The notes under the pieces were generated by a model, which was not told where the DNA came from, did not search any database, and saw nothing but the letters and a program-made list of their open reading frames with translations. The position numbers were made by a program, and so were the translations under genes. Shown piece after piece: positions 1-7,029 of a DNA stretch of 9,086 bases; the stretch's first letter is position 1, and each line of letters begins with the position of its first letter. The stretch is taken from the NCBI GenBank assembly GCA_017446645.1, contig JAFSQO010000066.1:1-9086 (forward strand), in the 5' to 3' direction. This DNA comes from Synergistaceae bacterium. Its GTDB lineage: Bacteria > Synergistota > Synergistia > Synergistales > Aminobacteriaceae.

Positions 1-429
1 GAAGATGACCTGAAACACCTGAAAGAGAAATGCAAGCTCGGAGTTAAGGGGCTTATATCGCAGTTATTCTTTGACAACGATATTTTCTCAGCCTGGAAAG
101 AACGAGTCCGGGACATGGGAATAACCCAGCCGATTATTGCAGGAATTATGCCAATAACCAGTGCCGCCCAGATAAGCAAAGTAGTCGAGATGTGCGGTGC
201 TTCCGTTCCTGAAAGGGTCAGGCGATTCGTCGCTTCATACGGACATCACGCCGGAGCAGTCAAAGAGGCCGGAATAGCCTACGCTACTGAACAGATAGTG
301 GATTTGCTGGCAAGAGACGTTGAGGGAATTCACCTTTACACCATGAATCAGGCTGACACAGTAAGACGGATCGATGCCGGAATTCGTTCGGTGTTGTACA
401 CAAAGCGTTATGAAATTTCTCATAACTGA
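1..429 (+). CDS. metF: Methylenetetrahydrofolate reductase, C-terminal part (5' end outside window)
   Basis: The reading frame is open from base 1 and stops at 427-429, giving the last 143 residues. MetF reduces 5,10-methylene-THF to 5-methyl-THF with a flavin cofactor in the cytosol, supplying the methyl group for methionine synthase. Family signatures seen are the segment with LISQLFFDND, the stretch IIAGIMPITSAAQI, and the C-terminal GIHLYTMNQAD, which in MetF proteins lies in the TIM barrel near the folate/flavin site. The usual family length is about 290 residues, so roughly half is present. The 3' end overlaps the next gene by 20 bases, which suggests translational coupling. That neighbour resembles a methionine synthase reactivation domain, which fits a methionine/one-carbon operon. 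The identification is confident; only the N-terminus is missing because the window starts inside the gene. Confidence 0.93.
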   Translation, partial: EDDLKHLKEKCKLGVKGLISQLFFDNDIFSAWKERVRDMGITQPIIAGIMPITSAAQISKVVEMCGASVPERVRRFVASYGHHAGAVKEAGIAYATEQIVDLLARDVEGIHLYTMNQADTVRRIDAGIRSVLYTKRYEISHN

Positions 430-1021
430 TGAATTAATCACTGATGCCCTGCGTTATATGCGCGTGCCCTCAAGTGTCCATGACGAGGAGTTAATCAGAA
501 CCGTAACCCATGCTTTCGAGAGGCTTGAAACGTTTGTCCAGCCAAGATATGTTTGGGGACGATTCCCGATTATTCGCCTTGACGGAGGCATAGAACTTGC
601 AGGTGCATATATTTACAGTGAAGACATCGAGCGTCTGACTTCAAGGTCCAGTGAGTGCATTTTGCTTGCTGCTACACTTGGCCTTGAGGTCGACAGGCAG
701 ATAACTATCTCACAGCAAAAAAACATGCTTGACGGTCTTGCTCTTGATGCCTGTGCTTCAGTCAGGATTGACGCGTTTATTGACCAGTTCGTAAAATCAG
801 AAATTTACCCAGAACTTCATGAGGGCGAGTTCATGACTTCGAGATTCAGCCCTGGTTATGGGGACTTAGGCATGAACGTAATCGAGGACATTATCACTAT
901 ACTGAATGCAACCAAACGAATCGGCTTGTCTGTAACCCGTTCGCTCATGATGACCCCAGTTAAATCAGTTACAGCTGTGGCGGGACTGGCTTATAAATCC
1001 CGTGTGAATTGCCATGAATGA
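410..1021 (+). CDS. Stand-alone methionine synthase (MetH) reactivation-domain-like protein
   Basis: This 203-residue protein resembles the C-terminal activation domain of cobalamin-dependent methionine synthase. In MetH that domain binds S-adenosylmethionine and allows reductive methylation of oxidised cob(II)alamin. Visible signatures are RFSPGYGD at residues 145-152, corresponding to the R-x-x-PGY loop of the MetH domain, then NATKRIGLSVTRSLMMTPVKSVTAVAG at about 166-192, which matches the G-x-x-LT-S-MxP-KSV segment. No Met-synthase barrel, B12 domain or signal peptide is present, so it would work in trans on a MetH lacking the domain. Such stand-alone proteins are known from Thermotoga and other anaerobes. 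I chose ATG 410, inside the end of metF, over an upstream in-frame ATG at 374, because the protein similarity starts at about MKFLITDELI. The gene's 3' end overlaps the next gene by 8 bases. Confidence 0.85.
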   Translation: MKFLITDELITDALRYMRVPSSVHDEELIRTVTHAFERLETFVQPRYVWGRFPIIRLDGGIELAGAYIYSEDIERLTSRSSECILLAATLGLEVDRQITISQQKNMLDGLALDACASVRIDAFIDQFVKSEIYPELHEGEFMTSRFSPGYGDLGMNVIEDIITILNATKRIGLSVTRSLMMTPVKSVTAVAGLAYKSRVNCHE

Positions 1022-1538
1022 AGACATGAATCAAAATTTAGTGCTGCTTCTTGCCGTAGTACTTGCCGGTGTTTGCGTCATTATATGCATAATAACATGG
1101 TACCCCGTTCATTTGCTTGAGGGTATACGCGAAGAATATGATAATATAGAAAACGAACGCATAAATTTAAACACAACGGTCGAGAATTTCTCAATAGTGA
1201 AAGAAAACCTCGAAAAGCTCGAAGCAATAAGCCCTAAAGATATAAGACCTGCTTCTGATATAGTCGAGTTCTATGCTTACGTCAGACAGGCAGCCGAAAA
1301 TAACGGAATTAATATAGTTTCTACAAGACAGAGCAGTAACTCAATCTCTATGAATTTACGGGGAGGATATTACAGTCTGATGCACCTTATAGCGGACTGG
1401 CGGAAAATGCCTGCATCCGGGAAAATCACCAGCATAAAGATTCAAAGAGACAAAGATGTCCCGGCTCTGTTCGTTACAGCTGATGTAACACTGGCAGCTC
1501 TACTTGATGAAGACGATAAAGATAAAAATAACAGGTGA
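1014..1538 (+). CDS. PilO/GspM-like inner-membrane protein
   Basis: The 174-residue product has one N-terminal membrane helix (about residues 9-30). A charged, heptad-like coiled-coil segment follows (about 33-71), then a small alpha/beta domain (about 78-163) and an acidic-basic tail. This is the architecture of PilO in type IV pili and GspM in type II secretion. Those proteins pair through their periplasmic ferredoxin-like domains to link the cytoplasmic motor to the outer parts. The phrase FYAYVRQAAENNGINIVS followed by a domain ending LFVTADVTLAAL fits the PilO-like fold, but sequence conservation in this family is low and the call rests mainly on layout. Start ATG 1014 overlaps the stop of the upstream gene; ATG 1026 is an alternative. 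A PilP/GspC-like gene follows 14 bases downstream, supporting a pilus or secretion role. No pilM or pilN gene is visible directly upstream. Confidence 0.6.
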   Translation: MNEDMNQNLVLLLAVVLAGVCVIICIITWYPVHLLEGIREEYDNIENERINLNTTVENFSIVKENLEKLEAISPKDIRPASDIVEFYAYVRQAAENNGINIVSTRQSSNSISMNLRGGYYSLMHLIADWRKMPASGKITSIKIQRDKDVPALFVTADVTLAALLDEDDKDKNNR

Positions 1539-1552
1539 ATAATTAATTAATC

Positions 1553-2281
1553 ATGAAAAACTTAGGTGAAGCGTTTAAGTTCTTACTGGAAAATCTTTCA
1601 GGAGTTCAAATCGACGAGAGGTCAAAGCTTCTCAAGATTATATTCTTCTCTGTCCTGATAATCGGCAGCGGGTGGGCAGTCATGAATTACGTTAATTCCG
1701 AGAAACTTTCGGATCTTTCTACAGAAGTATTTGACGCTCCCAGACATTCAAGAAATGACCCGAACATAAATAAAATAATTGAGCGCGTCAATTCACTAAA
1801 TAAAATGCGTTCTGAAGGGAATATTCTTGCAGGCTCAATGACGGCAATGAACAGAAGACTCTTCAACACTGATACAGGTTATGACATAAACGGGACTACC
1901 GGAGAATTTAACCTTGCTGAAAACGGAGCTGCTGCAATACCTGATATAGCAGTGTCCCAGCAGATAACGCCCCCTGATATTCAGGTAAAGGCCGTAATGA
2001 CATCAGGCAAGAACAGAATTGCCGTGATAAATACTGCAGGCTCAACAGGTCTGATAGTGCGAAGGGGAACTAAGCTGCCCGGTGATTCAGGCCAGATAAC
2101 AGCCATAACAAGGGACAGCATAACTCTGCGATTTGCGAATCAGAATTTCATATACTCAATCGGTGCACAGGGAGCTAAAGAAGCTGCTCATGCAAATAAT
2201 AATGACCCGTCCCGTAAATCCTTAGCTGAAAATATGCGAGCACGCTATGATATACAGGATCTGTACAAGACCGAAAAATAA
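1553..2281 (+). CDS. PilP/GspC-like membrane-anchored periplasmic protein
   Basis: This 242-residue protein has a cytoplasmic N-terminus, one membrane helix at about residues 27-46 and a long low-complexity linker. A compact beta-rich domain at about 139-204 begins PPDIQVKAVMTSGKNRIAVI and includes GLIVRRGTKLPG and ITLRFANQNFIYSIG. That pattern (a ligand-like strand, G-x-x-V--G--L, then a strand repeat) is the homology region shared by PilP of type IV pili and GspC of type II secretion. In those systems the domain contacts the secretin. It follows a PilO-like gene in the same direction, which fits the usual O-P order. AGGTGA at 1533-1538 is the only Shine-Dalgarno candidate and lies 14 bases from the ATG, a long spacing. 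No secretin gene follows: the next gene is guaA on the opposite strand, one base after the stop. The assignment is from architecture rather than strong identity. Confidence 0.6.
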   Translation: MKNLGEAFKFLLENLSGVQIDERSKLLKIIFFSVLIIGSGWAVMNYVNSEKLSDLSTEVFDAPRHSRNDPNINKIIERVNSLNKMRSEGNILAGSMTAMNRRLFNTDTGYDINGTTGEFNLAENGAAAIPDIAVSQQITPPDIQVKAVMTSGKNRIAVINTAGSTGLIVRRGTKLPGDSGQITAITRDSITLRFANQNFIYSIGAQGAKEAAHANNNDPSRKSLAENMRARYDIQDLYKTEK

Positions 2282-2282
2282 A

Positions 2283-3815
2283 TTACTCCCACTCAATAGT
2301 TGCAGGCGGCTTTGACGTAATGTCGAGCACTATTCGGTTTATGCAGGGAACTTCGTTGCAGATTCTCTTTGCTATCTTGTCAAGGACATCGTAATCGATT
2401 CGGGTGAACTCTGCCGTCATTGCGTCCTGAGAGTTTATTGCCCGTAATGCTATGACCTCGTTATACGTTCTGCTGTCGCCCATTACTCCGACACTCTTAA
2501 CGGGTAACAGCACACAAAATGCCTGCCAGATGTCCTGATAGAGATTTGCCTTCTGTAGTTCTGACCTGAAAATTGCGTCGGCTGCTCTGAGTGTATCGAG
2601 TCTTGCTTTCGTGATTTCGCCGAGACATCTCACTGCAAGCCCAGGTCCGGGGAAAGGCTGACGGTTAATTATTGACTCCGGCATGTCGATAATCTTCCCT
2701 AATTTACGCACTTCGTCTTTGAATAAATCCCGGAGAGGTTCCAGCAATTTCAGATTCATTTTTTCAGGTAAACCGCCAACGTTATGATGAGATTTTATTA
2801 ACGCTGCTCCCTTCTTGCTTCCGCTCTCGATGACATCAGGGTAAATAGTGCCCTGTAACAGGAATTCAGTGCCCTGAATCTTTTTCGCTTCTTCTTCAAA
2901 TACGTCAATGAATAAATGACCGATTATGTGACGCTTTTTCTCTGGGTCAGTTACACCCTTCAAGGCTTCCAGAAATCTTTCGCTGGCATCGACGTAAATC
3001 ACATTAAGGCCAAGTTTCTTATATGACTCAATTACTGCCTCCGGTTCGTTCAGGCGCATTAGACCATGATTGACGAAGACACAATAGAGATTTTGACCGA
3101 TTGCCCTGTTCACAAGCACTGCGGAGACGCTGGAGTCTACACCTCCTGAAAGACCGCATACTACTTTTGAGGCTTTAACCCTCTCTCGAATGTCATTCAC
3201 TGTTGAGTTTACCCAGTCAGTCAAATCCCAGTCGCCCGAACACCTGCATATATCGAACGCAAAGTTATGAATTATCTTCTCGCCGTGTTCAGTGTGAATT
3301 ACTTCAGGATGAAACTGGAGCCCGAAAAACTTTTTAGCAGCATTCTCGATTGAAGCAATGACCCCTGAACCTGTCTTTGACGTAATAATAAAGCCTTCTG
3401 GTAATCTTGAGACATTATCACCGTGACTCATCAAGGCGTTGAACTCTTCGGGAGCAGTCTTTCCCAGCAATAAAGAGTCAGCCTGCTTTGTGATTCGTGT
3501 AACCCCGTACTCCGGTGCGTTGCCTGAACTCACCTGACCGCCCGTTAATTTCGTAAGCAACTGCATTCCGTAGCATATTCCCAGAACAGGACAGCCTGCA
3601 TTCAGGATTTGCGGGTCTATATTAATTGCGTCAGGTTCATTTACACTGTCGGGGCCTCCTGAAATAATTATGCCCTTGGGAGCGAGCTTTAACACTTCAG
3701 AGGCATTAATGTCCCAGTTGAGAATAACGCTGTGTACTTTCATTTCACGCAGTCTTCGTGCTATCAGCTGGGTAAACTGAGAGCCGCAATTGATAATAAT
3801 AATATTTTCGTGCAT
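2283..3815 (-). CDS. guaA: GMP synthase (glutamine-hydrolysing)
   Basis: This 510-residue protein is full length for GuaA. It converts XMP, ATP and glutamine to GMP in the cytosol, the last step of guanine nucleotide synthesis. The N-terminal class I glutamine amidotransferase domain shows INCGSQFTQLIARR, the nucleophile elbow GICYGMQ with Cys81, and LQFHPEV with His169 and Glu171, completing the triad. The ATP-pyrophosphatase domain has the P-loop SGGVDSS at 223-229. The C-terminal dimerisation domain carries RQPFPGPGLAVR at about 385-396 and ends with the diagnostic TSKPPATIEWE. The start ATG has GGAGGTG at 3828-3834, 12 bases upstream. No guanine (purine) riboswitch fold is visible in the short leader. 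Its stop meets the PilP-like gene on the other strand with one base between, and no terminator lies there, so the transcripts probably overlap. Confidence 0.98.
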   Translation of the reverse strand: MHENIIIINCGSQFTQLIARRLREMKVHSVILNWDINASEVLKLAPKGIIISGGPDSVNEPDAINIDPQILNAGCPVLGICYGMQLLTKLTGGQVSSGNAPEYGVTRITKQADSLLLGKTAPEEFNALMSHGDNVSRLPEGFIITSKTGSGVIASIENAAKKFFGLQFHPEVIHTEHGEKIIHNFAFDICRCSGDWDLTDWVNSTVNDIRERVKASKVVCGLSGGVDSSVSAVLVNRAIGQNLYCVFVNHGLMRLNEPEAVIESYKKLGLNVIYVDASERFLEALKGVTDPEKKRHIIGHLFIDVFEEEAKKIQGTEFLLQGTIYPDVIESGSKKGAALIKSHHNVGGLPEKMNLKLLEPLRDLFKDEVRKLGKIIDMPESIINRQPFPGPGLAVRCLGEITKARLDTLRAADAIFRSELQKANLYQDIWQAFCVLLPVKSVGVMGDSRTYNEVIALRAINSQDAMTAEFTRIDYDVLDKIAKRICNEVPCINRIVLDITSKPPATIEWE

Positions 3816-3827
3816 GTATAAATCTTA

Positions 3828-3846
3828 CACCTCCATAAAGATTATA
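3828..3846 (-). promoter_or_regulatory. guaA -10 box and ribosome binding site
   Basis: On the minus strand a perfect TATAAT at 3846-3841 precedes GGAGGTG at 3834-3828 and the guaA ATG. A possible -35, TTAAGA, lies 18 bases upstream and matches the consensus at four of six positions. The transcription start would fall almost on the Shine-Dalgarno sequence, giving a very short leader, so the -10 call is tentative although the ribosome binding site is clear. Confidence 0.45.
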
Positions 3847-3858
3847 CATGTCATGTTA

Positions 3859-3864
3859 TATAAT
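3859..3864 (+). promoter_or_regulatory. Candidate -10 box for the secreted protease gene
   Basis: TATAAT occurs on the plus strand 50 bases before the protease start, in the guaA/protease divergent spacer. The -35 position (TAAAGA, 17 bases upstream) is a poor match. This box and the guaA -10 lie only 12 bases apart on opposite strands, so the two promoters would compete for polymerase if both are used. Confidence 0.35.
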
Positions 3865-3913
3865 TCTTAATCGTGATAAAAAATTTTTTACAGAAAGGAA
3901 TATTTATTTAATC

Positions 3914-6007
3914 ATGAAGATAAAGAGAATATTAACCGCGTGTATCATGCTTCTCGCTTTTGCTTCAGGTCTTTATGCCGGTGAATTCAAGCCCGGTGAT
4001 GTCATTGTAGTCATGAAACCCGACAGCTCTAAAGTCTCTGCAGCATCATTGAGCAGTGTAGGCAGTGACTCACTCAAACTCGTATCAATTGCTTCTGAAG
4101 CAGATGCTAATGTCGTCAGCAGCTACAAGAATTTATCGAAAAAGTCCAACAAGATTTTCGCGACAATTCACTCTGATACAAAATCACCTGAAGAACTCGC
4201 AAAAGAATTACTGAAGAACCCTGACGTAATCGCAGCTTCTCCGAATTATATCGCAAGAATTTCGGCTTTGACTCCTGATGACACAAGTTACAGCGAGCAA
4301 TGGGGCATGGAATATATCGGAGCACCTGACGCATGGGAGTACTCTACAGGCAGCAGCAATGTTTACGTTGCAGTCATAGATACAGGGGTAGACTGGAATA
4401 ACCCGGATTTAACCGATAACGTTGCTACAGGTCTCGCGAAAAGTTACGTAAGCGGAGTCTCTTCAGCTTTTGACGATAACGGTCACGGGACCCACGTTGC
4501 AGGCATAATCGGAGCAAAGGGTGACAACTCAATCGGAGTAACGGGTGTGAACTGGGACGTTAAGATAATTCCCATTAAGACAATGAATGCAAACGGTGCA
4601 GGCTATGTCGATGACATCATGAAGGGCATGGACTACGTTATAGACCTCGTTGAGCAGGGCTACAATGTTGCAGCGGTGAATTTGTCCCTGGAATTTTACG
4701 CAGATGCAGCACCTACATATGCAAATCTGACAGCGACCCCGTTATGGCAGTCATTCAAGACACTCGATAATCTGAACTCTACAGTTATGGTAGTTGCAGC
4801 AGGAAATTATCAGGCAGTAGTCGGCGAACCTACGACAAGGAACATGTATGACGGAAACGGCAATCTAGTTTACAGCCCAGGTAATTATGTCTATCCTGCA
4901 TCGTTCAGGGGACTGAATAATTTTGTGTCAGTAACTGCTTTGGACACTGACGGAAGCCTTGCTGACTTCACCAACACCAACGGCACTATGTCAGCTCCCG
5001 GAGTCGATATTTTGAGCACGTATCTTCAGTCATCGAGTAACATGTACACTGACGGAGTAAGTCTCACAACCATGGCAGGGACTTCAATGGCTGCCCCTCA
5101 TGTTGCAGGATCCGTAGCTCTTCTTGCAGCGTCTAAACCTGGTCAGACAGCATTCCAGTACATGTGCGCACTGCTGGGTGTTACAGGTGATTCTGCGTCA
5201 GCTTCCGGCAATGTCAAGACCTCAGCTACATCTGAACTTAATTTGGCTTACGCTATCGAGTATCAGGAAAATCACACTATTGACACGAAGGGCACTAAAT
5301 GGGACTCAGAGTTCGGCACAGGCGACAATAATAATGATAATAACGATGATGACGATGACAATAACAACAACAACGATGATAAAAGCAACAGTTCCGACCC
5401 TGAATTTACGGACCTTGATGTCAACGATGATACCGTTACAGATACGCTTCTTGATACCCTTGACCTTCAGTCTGACTATGATGTAGACCCCCTTAATATA
5501 AACGATGTCTCTACAATAGAAAGGACTGCAGAAGATGTTGCGGACGAAATTCCTTCAGGTGAAACTGCAAAATTAGTTTTCCCGTTGATTACTCCAGCAA
5601 CGACAAAAGTTTACGTCTTCAAGGTGAACTATAGCGACCTTCTCAACAGCGGTCTGAAGGCAGGCGATCCGATATATGTCCGAATGACAGACCTGACTAA
5701 CACCTCCAGCATTGTGAGCCTGAATAAAAACACGAGAGTATCAGCAAGTACTACTCCTGCGAAAATCGTTGATAATTACGGGAACGAGATTACGAAAGTT
5801 CCGTCAAGCAGTACAGGCGGCATTAACGTTGCAGGGCTTATGATCGGCAACACGACCTACTCAACTGTGATAACGACGACTAAATCAGGTTCGCGCAATT
5901 ACTCTGGCAGCGGCGGCGGCGGTGGCTGCAATGGATTTGCGATGACGTTCGCGGGAATTATGCTGCTTTGTCCGTTATTCTGCGTATCAGGAAAGAAAAA
6001 AGATTAA
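3914..6007 (+). CDS. Secreted subtilisin-like serine protease (S8) with Synergist-CTERM-type anchor
   Basis: This 697-residue preproprotein is exported and probably surface-anchored. A signal peptide (residues 1-22, ending GLYA) leads to an I9-like propeptide (about 23-118). The S8 catalytic domain (about 125-450) has Asp156 in AVIDTGVD, His191 in DDNGHGTHVAG, oxyanion Asn298 in VVAAGN and Ser391 in AGTSMAAPHVAG, so all catalytic residues are intact. An Asn/Asp-rich linker (about 471-494) follows, then a roughly 150-residue beta-rich domain of unknown role. The C-terminus runs GSGGGGGCN, a hydrophobic helix and KKKD, matching the Synergist-CTERM sorting signal in layout. Start ATG 3914 is chosen over the upstream in-frame ATG 3848 because it opens directly onto the signal peptide; AGGAA at 3896-3900 is a somewhat distant ribosome site. 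The gene stands alone between guaA and a tRNA. Its substrate cannot be told from sequence. Confidence 0.93.
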   Translation: MKIKRILTACIMLLAFASGLYAGEFKPGDVIVVMKPDSSKVSAASLSSVGSDSLKLVSIASEADANVVSSYKNLSKKSNKIFATIHSDTKSPEELAKELLKNPDVIAASPNYIARISALTPDDTSYSEQWGMEYIGAPDAWEYSTGSSNVYVAVIDTGVDWNNPDLTDNVATGLAKSYVSGVSSAFDDNGHGTHVAGIIGAKGDNSIGVTGVNWDVKIIPIKTMNANGAGYVDDIMKGMDYVIDLVEQGYNVAAVNLSLEFYADAAPTYANLTATPLWQSFKTLDNLNSTVMVVAAGNYQAVVGEPTTRNMYDGNGNLVYSPGNYVYPASFRGLNNFVSVTALDTDGSLADFTNTNGTMSAPGVDILSTYLQSSSNMYTDGVSLTTMAGTSMAAPHVAGSVALLAASKPGQTAFQYMCALLGVTGDSASASGNVKTSATSELNLAYAIEYQENHTIDTKGTKWDSEFGTGDNNNDNNDDDDDNNNNNDDKSNSSDPEFTDLDVNDDTVTDTLLDTLDLQSDYDVDPLNINDVSTIERTAEDVADEIPSGETAKLVFPLITPATTKVYVFKVNYSDLLNSGLKAGDPIYVRMTDLTNTSSIVSLNKNTRVSASTTPAKIVDNYGNEITKVPSSSTGGINVAGLMIGNTTYSTVITTTKSGSRNYSGSGGGGGCNGFAMTFAGIMLLCPLFCVSGKKKD
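5322..5384 (+). repeat. Asn/Asp-coding trinucleotide-like tract in the protease linker
   Basis: Within the protease gene, a run of AAT/AAC/GAT/GAC codons encodes about two dozen almost purely Asn and Asp residues between the catalytic and C-terminal domains. The DNA is a degenerate trinucleotide repeat, which can change length by slippage without shifting frame. At the protein level it is a flexible acidic spacer that might also bind calcium. Confidence 0.75.
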
Positions 6008-6012
6008 TGAGC

Positions 6013-6041
6013 TTGTAAAAATTTTCGTTACCTGATAAAAT
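6013..6041 (+). promoter_or_regulatory. Promoter of the tRNA-Thr gene
   Basis: TTGTAA (6013-6018) and TAAAAT (6036-6041) are separated by exactly 17 bases and lie 20 bases before the tRNA, an appropriate place for its -35 and -10 boxes. The -10 region is preceded by TGA, giving a partly extended -10. Confidence 0.6.
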
Positions 6042-6061
6042 CTTTAATCGTTGCAAACATT

Positions 6062-6133
6062 GCCGGTGTGGCTCAGTGGTAGAGCAGCGCACTCGTAATG
6101 CGCAGGTCAACGGTTCAAATCCGTTCACCGGCT
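6062..6133 (+). tRNA. tRNA-Thr (anticodon CGT)
   Basis: The sequence folds into a full cloverleaf. The acceptor stem is GCCGGTG/CACCGGC (7 perfect pairs). The D stem is GCTC/GAGC, the anticodon stem is GCGCA/TGCGC and the T stem is AACGG/CCGTT with loop TTCAAAT. The anticodon CGT is at 6094-6096, reading the threonine codon ACG. The 3' CCA is not encoded. The discriminator base is T (6133), whereas the E. coli threonine tRNAs carry A, a small oddity that may be lineage-specific. tRNA 3' ends are common integration sites, and the DNA downstream looks accessory. Confidence 0.96.
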
Positions 6134-6172
6134 TTTTCAGGTAACAGGATAAAATTTAGTAAGAAATGAAAA

Positions 6173-6195
6173 CCCGCTAAATTAGCGGGCTTTTT
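6173..6195 (+). terminator. Intrinsic terminator after tRNA-Thr
   Basis: CCCGCTAAATTAGCGGG (6173-6189) forms a 7-bp G+C-rich stem with a 3-base loop, followed by CTTTTT. A run of four A residues lies immediately 5', so it could act weakly in the other direction too. Confidence 0.88.
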
Positions 6196-6214
6196 GCTGT
6201 AGATACTCTAATAA

Positions 6215-6248
6215 AATCTAAACAAAATAGATTAAATCTAACAGATTA
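6215..6248. repeat. Two adjacent small inverted repeats with related sequence
   Basis: AATCTA(6215-6220)/TAGATT(6228-6233) is a perfect 6-bp inverted repeat. AATCT(6235-6239)/AGATT(6243-6247) is a second one just after it. The two units are near-copies of each other with a shortened centre. They lie between the tRNA terminator and the transposase remnant. They could be protein binding sites or remnants of a mobile element's end; no function is supported. Confidence 0.4.
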
Positions 6249-6259
6249 CCGTAAAAGAA

Positions 6260-6297
6260 ACCGTACAAAAAATTTTTCACTCTTTGCTTTGTACGGT
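6260..6297. repeat. 10-bp perfect inverted repeat ACCGTACAAA / TTTGTACGGT
   Basis: The arms are at 6260-6269 and 6288-6297 with 18 bases between. No T-run follows on the plus strand, so it does not look like a terminator. It sits just before the decayed transposase reading frame and its ribosome-site-like AAAGGGG, so it could be an operator or part of the insertion sequence's left end. The core CGTACAA recurs twice at 8790-8808. Confidence 0.55.
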
Positions 6298-6320
6298 CAT
6301 GAAAGAAAGGGGTAATTAAC

Positions 6321-7027
6321 ATGAAAGTTTTTCGGAAACATGTATAATAAGCATATAAAAACGATAGAGCAAATAGAAAAATTAACCGATAAAAAATTTC
6401 GAAGAGTTTTTGGTATTATGCGTGATACTTTTTTTATTCATGCTGGAGAAACTTAATCAACAGTATGCTGATAGCCATAAAAAGGAGAACGTCCACCTAA
6501 AATCAACACATTAAATCGTCTGTGTATCTTCCTTGCTTATTATGGAGATTACCGTACTACGGAAGATATAGCGAATGAATATGACATAATCCGTCTTGTA
6601 GAAAAAAATATTAATTTCCTGTGAAGAGTTTAAGCTACCAGATAAACAGGAACTAAAAGAAGATGCCCCCAATGTTGTAGTAATAGACGCAACAGAGTAT
6701 GAAATACGTCACTCAAAAAGGGGGCCTCAGAATACTATAGCGGCAAAAAGAAGAAATACACGCAAAAAAATTCAAATAGTGATTGATTTTCTTACAGCAA
6801 AAATTCTGAGTATAATCTTTAGTGGTGGTCGTGCCCATGATTTCAAATTATTTAAGCAGAATAATCTACCATTACCAGAATCAGAACATACACTGATAAT
6901 AGCAGATAAGGGTTATCTAGAAATAAAGATCCCCTCAGCGATATCCAGAAAACGTATAATCGTATAGTGTCCCGATTAAGATTTATCATAGAGCGAGTAA
7001 ACGGAATACTAAAACGATTTAGAGAGT
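6321..7027 (+). pseudogene. Decayed IS5-family (ISL2-like) DDE transposase
   Basis: Transposase homology runs through several frames. An N-terminal piece (KLTDKKFRRVFGIMRDTF) is in the frame from 6340. A middle piece from 6484 gives INTLNRLCIFLAYYGDYRTTEDIA and ends at a stop at 6622. A catalytic piece is in the frame from 6623, and the end (SRLRFIIERVNGILKRFR) is in the frame from 6928. The three DDE residues survive: Asp at 6686-6688 in VVIDATE, Asp at 6905-6907 in ADKGY, and Glu at 6991-6993 in IIERVNG. Around 6730-6770 two compensating one-base changes hide the family motif YYSGKKKKYTQK, which appears in the adjacent frame. Most breaks lie in or near A-runs. Residues are also missing before the last piece, where the family has a longer HSN-type segment. 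Homology stops near 7027, abutting the regulator gene, so the right end is lost. It cannot make an active enzyme. Confidence 0.85.
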
Positions 7028-7029
7028 GT

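Noticed and set aside
3816..3847. Purine riboswitch upstream of guaA
   Set aside because: The leader between the -10 box and the start codon is far too short to hold the three-way junction.
5124..5486. A 120-codon open frame on the plus strand inside the protease gene
   Set aside because: It lies out of frame within the intact S8 gene, reads as Thr/Met/Ile-rich translation of the Asn/Asp repeat, and has no ribosome site or recognisable domain.
6114..6145. tRNA 3' end as one half of an attachment-site duplication
   Set aside because: I searched by eye for a second copy of the T-arm and acceptor end downstream and found none in the window.
6215..6248. CRISPR-like repeat pair
   Set aside because: There are only two short, unequal units with no spacer of constant length and no cas genes nearby.
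6260..6297. Intrinsic terminator
   Set aside because: The inverted repeat has a long 18-base loop, an A+T-rich inner part and no following T-run on the plus strand.
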